From: Hoeflea_A sp965216535
GTDB lineage: Bacteria > Pseudomonadota > Alphaproteobacteria > Rhizobiales > Rhizobiaceae
Assembly: GCA_965216535.1 (NCBI GenBank)
Contig: OZ244175.1
Location: 4,216,001-4,280,000 of the forward strand
DNA length: 64,000 bases
Reading direction: 5' to 3'
Each line of letters starts with the position of its first letter. The stretch's first letter is position 1. Made by a program: the position numbers and the translations under genes. Under the pieces are notes generated by a model. The model saw only the letters and a program-made list of their open reading frames with translations, was not told the DNA's origin and searched no databases. Below, piece by piece: positions 59,518 through 64,000 of this stretch.

Positions 59518-60828
59518 ATGACGGCTCCCTCCTATGATGCCATCATCATCGGCGCCGGTGTCATCGGTGCCTGCATAGCCTATGAACTCTCGAAGCGAGG
59601 CCACAAAACACTGTCGATCGACAAGCTACCAGAAGCTGGCTACGGATCGACATCTGGCTCTTGCGCAATCATCCGAACCTACTATTCGGCCTTTGAAACC
59701 TGTGCCGTTGCCTACGAAGGCTGGCACTACTGGAAGGACTGGCAGGCATATGTCGGTGGAGATGACGACGGCGGCCTGATCGAATACCACAACACCGGTT
59801 GCCTGGTGATCAAAACCGATCATAACAAGCAGCTCTCCCGCGTGTGCGAGATGATGGATCGCCTCGGTTGTCCCTACGAGCACGTCGAGACCGAAAACAT
59901 CCCCACTCGGTTGCCGAACGCCGATACACGGCAATACACGCCGGCCAAACGCCCTGAGGATGACGGTTTCGGGCTACCTACCGGCCCTGCTGTCCCGGGT
60001 GCGGTGTATTTTCCCTGCGGCGGATATGTCAACGATCCCAAGCTATCGGCACACAACGCGCAGCAAGCTGCAGAGCGTCACGGGGCCGAGTTTGTCTTCA
60101 ACGCCGAGGTGGCCGAAATCCTCACTGAAAATGGGCGCGCGGCGGGCGTCGTTCTCACCGATGGCAGAAAATTCAGAGCCCCGGTAGTGGTCAATGTTGC
60201 CGGACCCCATTCGTCAAAAATCAATGCGATGGCCGGCGTGGATCAGTCGATGTCGATAACGACACGGGCACTGCGCCACGAGGTGGCACATGTGCCGGCA
60301 CCCGACGGCGTCGATTTCGAGGCCGACGGCCTGGTCTTTTCCGACAGCGATATTCAAACCTACTGCCGTCCGGAAATCGGCAATCATATCCTCATCGGTT
60401 CGGAAGATCCCGAGTGCGACGAGAAGGAATGGGTCGACGATCCGGACAACTACAACACCGAGTTTTCCGAGCAGTGGAACGTGCTGGCGATGCGGATGGC
60501 CCAGCGGCTCGAGGGCTTGCGCATTCCCTCAAAGGCACAGGGCGTGGTTGCTCTCTATGACGTCACGCAGGACTGGATGCCGATTTACGACCGCAGTGAC
60601 CTGGACGGCTTCTACATGGCGATTGGCACCAGTGGGAACCAGTTCAAGAATGCGCCGGTGGCAGGCAAGATGATGGCGAGCCTCATCGAGGCTTGCGAGA
60701 ATGGCCACGATCATGACCGTGATCCGTTGACCTTCCGTCTCGAGCACGTCGGCTGCGACATCTCGCTTGGCGCATTTTCACGCAACCGGGAGATCAATCA
60801 GGACTCGAGTTTTTCCGTCATCGGGTGA
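59518..60828 (+). CDS. DAO-family FAD-dependent oxidoreductase (sarcosine/dimethylglycine oxidase type)
   Basis: This 436-residue flavoenzyme has the N-terminal Rossmann motif IIIGAGVIGACIAYELSKRG and the GSTSGSCAIIRTYYS segment that follows the FAD loop in sarcosine oxidase relatives, plus GFYMAIGTSGNQFKNAP near the end. Such enzymes oxidise N-methyl groups or secondary amines to yield formaldehyde or iminium products. It follows the MttB-type gene after 21 bases (AAAGGA ribosome site), consistent with a shared N-methyl-amine pathway. The last 31 bases overlap the convergent FkbM gene. Confidence 0.9.
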   Translation: MTAPSYDAIIIGAGVIGACIAYELSKRGHKTLSIDKLPEAGYGSTSGSCAIIRTYYSAFETCAVAYEGWHYWKDWQAYVGGDDDGGLIEYHNTGCLVIKTDHNKQLSRVCEMMDRLGCPYEHVETENIPTRLPNADTRQYTPAKRPEDDGFGLPTGPAVPGAVYFPCGGYVNDPKLSAHNAQQAAERHGAEFVFNAEVAEILTENGRAAGVVLTDGRKFRAPVVVNVAGPHSSKINAMAGVDQSMSITTRALRHEVAHVPAPDGVDFEADGLVFSDSDIQTYCRPEIGNHILIGSEDPECDEKEWVDDPDNYNTEFSEQWNVLAMRMAQRLEGLRIPSKAQGVVALYDVTQDWMPIYDRSDLDGFYMAIGTSGNQFKNAPVAGKMMASLIEACENGHDHDRDPLTFRLEHVGCDISLGAFSRNREINQDSSFSVIG

Positions 60829-61730
60829 AGCATCAGCATGTTCTCGCCGGTGTCCCCGGCGAGACAGTATCCGAGCGACTGGAGGTGAGCGACGCAATCC
60901 TCCTGCCAATGCTGTCTCAGCACCGTTTCGATCAGGATCGCACCGGGCCACAGCGCCTCATGTTCCGTTGTCATCAACGGCATCAAGGCCTGGTCCTCGT
61001 ACCCTTCGATGTCGATTTTCAAGAGATCGACGTTGCGGACCAGATGGCTTTTCAGGGCATCCGCGAGCGGAACGATTTTGATGTCCACCTGCTCCTTGTC
61101 TCCGGCTGCATCGGGAAGGATCGAGGCAGTCCCGATGTTGGTTCCTCCACTCGAATAAAGCTGCGTCTGGCTCCTTGCCGGTCCGACACCCCGATTGATG
61201 GTTTCGATCCTCGAAAACCCGTTCGCCTTGGCATTGTAGAGCAGCTTGCTGTAGGTACGCGGGTGCGGCTCGAAGGAGACGATGCGCGCACCCTCGCCAC
61301 AGACCTTGGCCACAAAGAGAGTGTAAGTCCCGATATTCGCGCCGATATCGACAAACACCATGCGCGGTTTGAGATAGGGCTTGATCAACGCGCGTTCCGG
61401 CAATTCCGGTAAGACACCACGCCCGATCGCAATGCGATCGCAGTAGTTTTCCATCGGATATGCGCGGATCTTGACGCCCTCTGCTTCAACGTCAAACGGT
61501 CCCGAATAGCGCCTGGCAAAACGCTTGCGGATAAATTTTCGGATCTTGCGATCAAGGTTCCTGTGAGTCGCCAGTTTCCACGCGAGTCGAGGCGCAAATC
61601 CCGGTTTTCTGCTGCCGAAATGCGAAATCAGATCCAGACCGCTGCTTGTTTTCAATTTCGTTCGTCCCAAAACCGGTTTCAAGCCATAACAATCGCAGAA
61701 AAAAATGGAACCGGGAATTTGGATTTGCAC
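60798..61730 (-). CDS. FkbM-family SAM-dependent methyltransferase
   Basis: This protein of about 310 residues has the Rossmann-type methyltransferase core of the FkbM family: MVFVDIGANIGTYTLFVAKV (SAM site), IVSFEPHPRTYSKLLYNAKA, LLKIDIEGYEDQAL (the family's DIEG-E motif) and ILIETV. FkbM-type enzymes often O-methylate sugars of surface polysaccharides, in keeping with the glycosyltransferases beyond. The start is uncertain: the GTG at 61728-61730 has GAGG ten bases upstream; the longer frame to 61769 is also open. Confidence 0.85.
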   Translation of the reverse strand: MQIQIPGSIFFCDCYGLKPVLGRTKLKTSSGLDLISHFGSRKPGFAPRLAWKLATHRNLDRKIRKFIRKRFARRYSGPFDVEAEGVKIRAYPMENYCDRIAIGRGVLPELPERALIKPYLKPRMVFVDIGANIGTYTLFVAKVCGEGARIVSFEPHPRTYSKLLYNAKANGFSRIETINRGVGPARSQTQLYSSGGTNIGTASILPDAAGDKEQVDIKIVPLADALKSHLVRNVDLLKIDIEGYEDQALMPLMTTEHEALWPGAILIETVLRQHWQEDCVAHLQSLGYCLAGDTGENMLMLHPMTEKLES

Positions 61731-61946
61731 ATGCCGGTTTCCTCGCGCCGTTGAGCACCCAGATGCCACTTGTACGGCTCACTTAGCTTCACATTATCGC
61801 AAATCTGCCGTGACATAGGTAAAGCAAAGACGTATTTAGCAACGTCAGGACGGCTATGCCGACAAAAAAGGGGAACAGATCGAATCGATACACGCTTGGG
61901 GGTCGATCGGTCGCACGAAACCAAAATAGACGGGAGCCGCTTCGCC

Positions 61947-63161
61947 TTGGATATCGGGAGCTCAGCTGCAAATCTGCTGCTCTACAGCCACGATACGTTC
62001 GGCCTGGGCCACATCCGACGCAATCGGAAAATTGCCCTGGCGCTGGTCGACCGGTTTCCCGGGCTTACGACGACGATCCTGACAGGTTCGGGACTGTCGG
62101 ATCGATATGCCTCACATCCAAGGATCAGGTTCGTCGAGTTGCCGCAGGTTGAAAAGCTTCCTGACGGAACGTACTGCTCGGCGGAACCCGGACAGAGCTA
62201 TGAGCAGACGATCGAAACCCGGAGCAGACTCATCCACCAATGCGCCCAATCCACGAATTTCCAGATATTCGTTGCGGACAAGGAGCCACTCGGCCTCTCC
62301 GGTGAACTGAACAGTGCGCTCGGCCATCTGAGGCAAACCAACACTGAACTCGTCCTGGGTCTGCGTGACGTTCTCGATGATCCAGAAACGGTCCGGACCG
62401 AGTGGCAGGACAAGGGTATCCTGGACGTGATCGAGGGGCTCTACAATCAAATCTGGATCTATGGCTCTCGCGACTTCTACAATCCGCTGAAGGGCATGGG
62501 CCTTTCCGATGCGGTGATGGATAGCTGCAGCTATACCGGGTTCCTCTATGACCCGCAGGCAGATATGTCCCAAGGCCCAGCGCCCGACCTCCCCTCCGAC
62601 TATCTGCTGGTCACCGCCGGTGGCGGTGGTGATGGCGCCTTCTTGATGAACGCGGTCCTTGCCGCGTACGAATACGACCCCAACATTCCAGTTCCCGCGA
62701 TTCTCCTTCTTGGCCCCTATACCCAGCCCGAAAAGGCCGAAACAATCCGCCGGCGTGCCAGCGCGGTTGGTGCGATGGTTATCGATTTCGACGCTGAACC
62801 GGAAATTCTGATCGAGCGGTCCAGAGCCGTCATCGGCATGTGCGGATACAATACCTTTTGCGAGGTCGTCGCCCGTGGGACACCAGCGCTGTTCGTTCCA
62901 AGGCAGTCGCCGCGCACCGAGCAACTGATACGGGCCGAGCGTGCAAAGGAACTTGGCTATGCGGGCGTTATGGTGGTGCCTGATGCTGCCGAACCTGCCC
63001 ATATGGCGGCGGCAGTCAGGCGTCTCGCCAGCGGAGAAAACAAACCGTCTGCTGCATGCGAATTCGACACCCGCGGGCTCGAACGCATATGCGACATCGT
63101 TGCTGACACGCTCAAACGGCGCGCCAACCTTAGTCTAAACGTTGAGCGGGCAAGTCCATGA
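61947..63161 (+). CDS. Glycosyltransferase (GT-B fold, MurG-like C-terminus)
   Basis: This protein of about 404 residues starts the fold with LLYSHDTFGLGHIRRNRKIALAL (a nucleotide-sugar transferase N-terminus with GLGH) and has IFVADKEPLGLSGEL, LVLGLRDVLDDPETV and the acceptor/donor segment AVIGMCGYNTFCEVVARGTPALFVP, which resembles the C-terminal donor site of MurG-like enzymes. The start is uncertain: TTG at 61947 with GGGAG upstream suits the family; the frame is open back to 61770. It probably adds a sugar to a surface polysaccharide. Its stop overlaps the next start (ATGA). Confidence 0.82.
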   Translation: MDIGSSAANLLLYSHDTFGLGHIRRNRKIALALVDRFPGLTTTILTGSGLSDRYASHPRIRFVELPQVEKLPDGTYCSAEPGQSYEQTIETRSRLIHQCAQSTNFQIFVADKEPLGLSGELNSALGHLRQTNTELVLGLRDVLDDPETVRTEWQDKGILDVIEGLYNQIWIYGSRDFYNPLKGMGLSDAVMDSCSYTGFLYDPQADMSQGPAPDLPSDYLLVTAGGGGDGAFLMNAVLAAYEYDPNIPVPAILLLGPYTQPEKAETIRRRASAVGAMVIDFDAEPEILIERSRAVIGMCGYNTFCEVVARGTPALFVPRQSPRTEQLIRAERAKELGYAGVMVVPDAAEPAHMAAAVRRLASGENKPSAACEFDTRGLERICDIVADTLKRRANLSLNVERASP

Positions 63162-64000
63162 GCGGTACGATCATTGCCGTGTTGAAGGGCTATCCGAGAT
63201 TGTCGGAAACCTTCATTGCGCAAGAGCTGCTGGAGCTGGAACGGGCCGGCTATCGCCTGAAAATCGTGTCGCTTCGACATCCGACCGACAAGAAACGTCA
63301 TCCAATTCACGACGAAATCTCGGCTGAGGTCAACTATTTGCCGGAGTATCTGCACCAGGAACCCATGCGGGTACTTAGAGCCTGGTGGGCCTGCCGAAGG
63401 ATGGCCGGCTATCGCGCGGCTCTCGGCACATTTTTCAAAGATTTTCTCCGTGACCGGACACGCAATCGCGTCCGTCGCTTCGGGCAGGCTCTGGTGATGG
63501 CGCACGAATTGCCGCCGGAAACGGCCTGGCTCTACGCCCATTTCATCCACACGCCGGCCTCGGTGACGTATTACGCCCACATGATGAACGGGCATGACTG
63601 GAGTTGCTCGGCCCACGCCAAGGATATCTGGACTTCACCCGACTGGGAGCTTCAGGAGAAGCTCGATGATGCACGCTGGACAGTGACCTGTACGGAAAGC
63701 GGATTTCGGCATCTCGAGGACCTGGCCGGTCCAAACTCGATCGTCCGCCTTGTCCACCATGGCCTCGATCTGAAGCGGTTTCCGGCATTTCAACGACCTG
63801 TGTCGACGCGGGATGGTACGGATCCCCGCGATCCGGTGCGCCTGCTCACCGTTGGCCGAGCCGTTGAAAAGAAGGGGTTGGATACGCTGGTGGATGCGCT
63901 TGCTGCACTTCCGCCAGACATAAACTGGACATGGACCCAGATCGGCGGTGGCGTTCTGTCTGACACATTGAAATCTCAGGCGGAAAACCTCGGCCTCTCG
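63158..64000 (+). CDS. GT4-like glycosyltransferase, 3' end cut by window
   Basis: This gene is open from the ATG at 63158, which overlaps the preceding stop, to the last base of the window (281 codons). The N-terminus IIAVLKGYPRLSETFIAQELLELERAGY is the classic start of family-4 transferases of exopolysaccharide clusters. The middle holds FSCSAH-like text (WSCSAHAKDIW), TCTESGFRHLEDL and HHGLDLKRF. The donor-site region begins with LLTVGRAVEKKGLDTLVDAL before the window ends. It probably acts in the same polysaccharide pathway as its neighbour. Confidence 0.92.
   Translation, partial: MSGTIIAVLKGYPRLSETFIAQELLELERAGYRLKIVSLRHPTDKKRHPIHDEISAEVNYLPEYLHQEPMRVLRAWWACRRMAGYRAALGTFFKDFLRDRTRNRVRRFGQALVMAHELPPETAWLYAHFIHTPASVTYYAHMMNGHDWSCSAHAKDIWTSPDWELQEKLDDARWTVTCTESGFRHLEDLAGPNSIVRLVHHGLDLKRFPAFQRPVSTRDGTDPRDPVRLLTVGRAVEKKGLDTLVDALAALPPDINWTWTQIGGGVLSDTLKSQAENLGLS

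Overview
The window reads as chromosomal DNA of a GC-rich alphaproteobacterium, most likely of the Hyphomicrobiales (Rhizobiales). The signs are an IalB-family periplasmic protein, the sdhE-mfd pair divergent from recG, a DUF502 membrane protein, glmU, HspQ and a YejA-type peptide-binding protein, all with the codon style and dense convergent packing usual in that group. This placement is inferred from gene content, not from a phylogeny. About 46 protein-coding genes and one tRNA-Lys(UUU) are supported. Both ends cut genes: a SnoaL-like gene at the left edge and a family-4 glycosyltransferase at the right edge.

Layout. 0-3 kb: a partial SnoaL-like gene, a short XRE regulator, an ankyrin-repeat protein and a DUF1761 membrane protein. 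3-8 kb: a complete BMP/nucleoside-type ABC importer operon on the minus strand (ATPase, two permeases, binding protein, terminator). 8-24.5 kb: a housekeeping block with a UbiH-type hydroxylase, an AEC transporter, hspQ, an ialB-like gene, a YejA-like binding protein, a FrnE/DsbA-like protein, sdhE-mfd, recG, a DUF502 gene, glmU, a DMT transporter, ccdA and tRNA-Lys. From the tRNA onward the content becomes accessory.

24.6-30.2 kb holds a giant secreted-type RTX/DUF4214 protein with two arrays of exactly seven ~60-residue repeats each, interpreted as two seven-bladed beta-propellers, and the decayed remains of more repeats just upstream of its present start. 30-36 kb holds a LuxR regulator, a CutA-like protein, a small membrane protein, a winged-helix/TolB/TPR regulator divergent from an orphan branched-chain amino-acid-type binding protein, and two overlapping GNAT genes. 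36.2-43.7 kb is a 2,496-residue autotransporter with about 24 Gly-rich passenger repeats. 44-51.6 kb holds a sphingomyelinase-like phosphoesterase, an inositol-monophosphatase-family enzyme and a three-gene serine protease cluster: one subtilisin and two trypsin-like proteins, each with an intact catalytic triad.

52-55.2 kb holds a second LuxR-type regulator followed by a RoxA-like dihaem cytochrome. A 16-bp palindrome sits between the protease cluster and this luxR gene. A 15/16 copy overlaps the luxR stop codon, just before the cytochrome gene. This suggests that one regulator links the secreted proteases and the cytochrome. 55.2-60.8 kb holds an XRE regulator beside a tightly packed set: membrane desaturase, PhnD-like protein without a signal peptide, non-pyrrolysine MttB-family methyltransferase and DAO-family FAD oxidoreductase. 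This could be a quaternary-amine pathway and is the best candidate for an undescribed system here. 60.8-64 kb is a polysaccharide locus with an FkbM methyltransferase and two glycosyltransferases.
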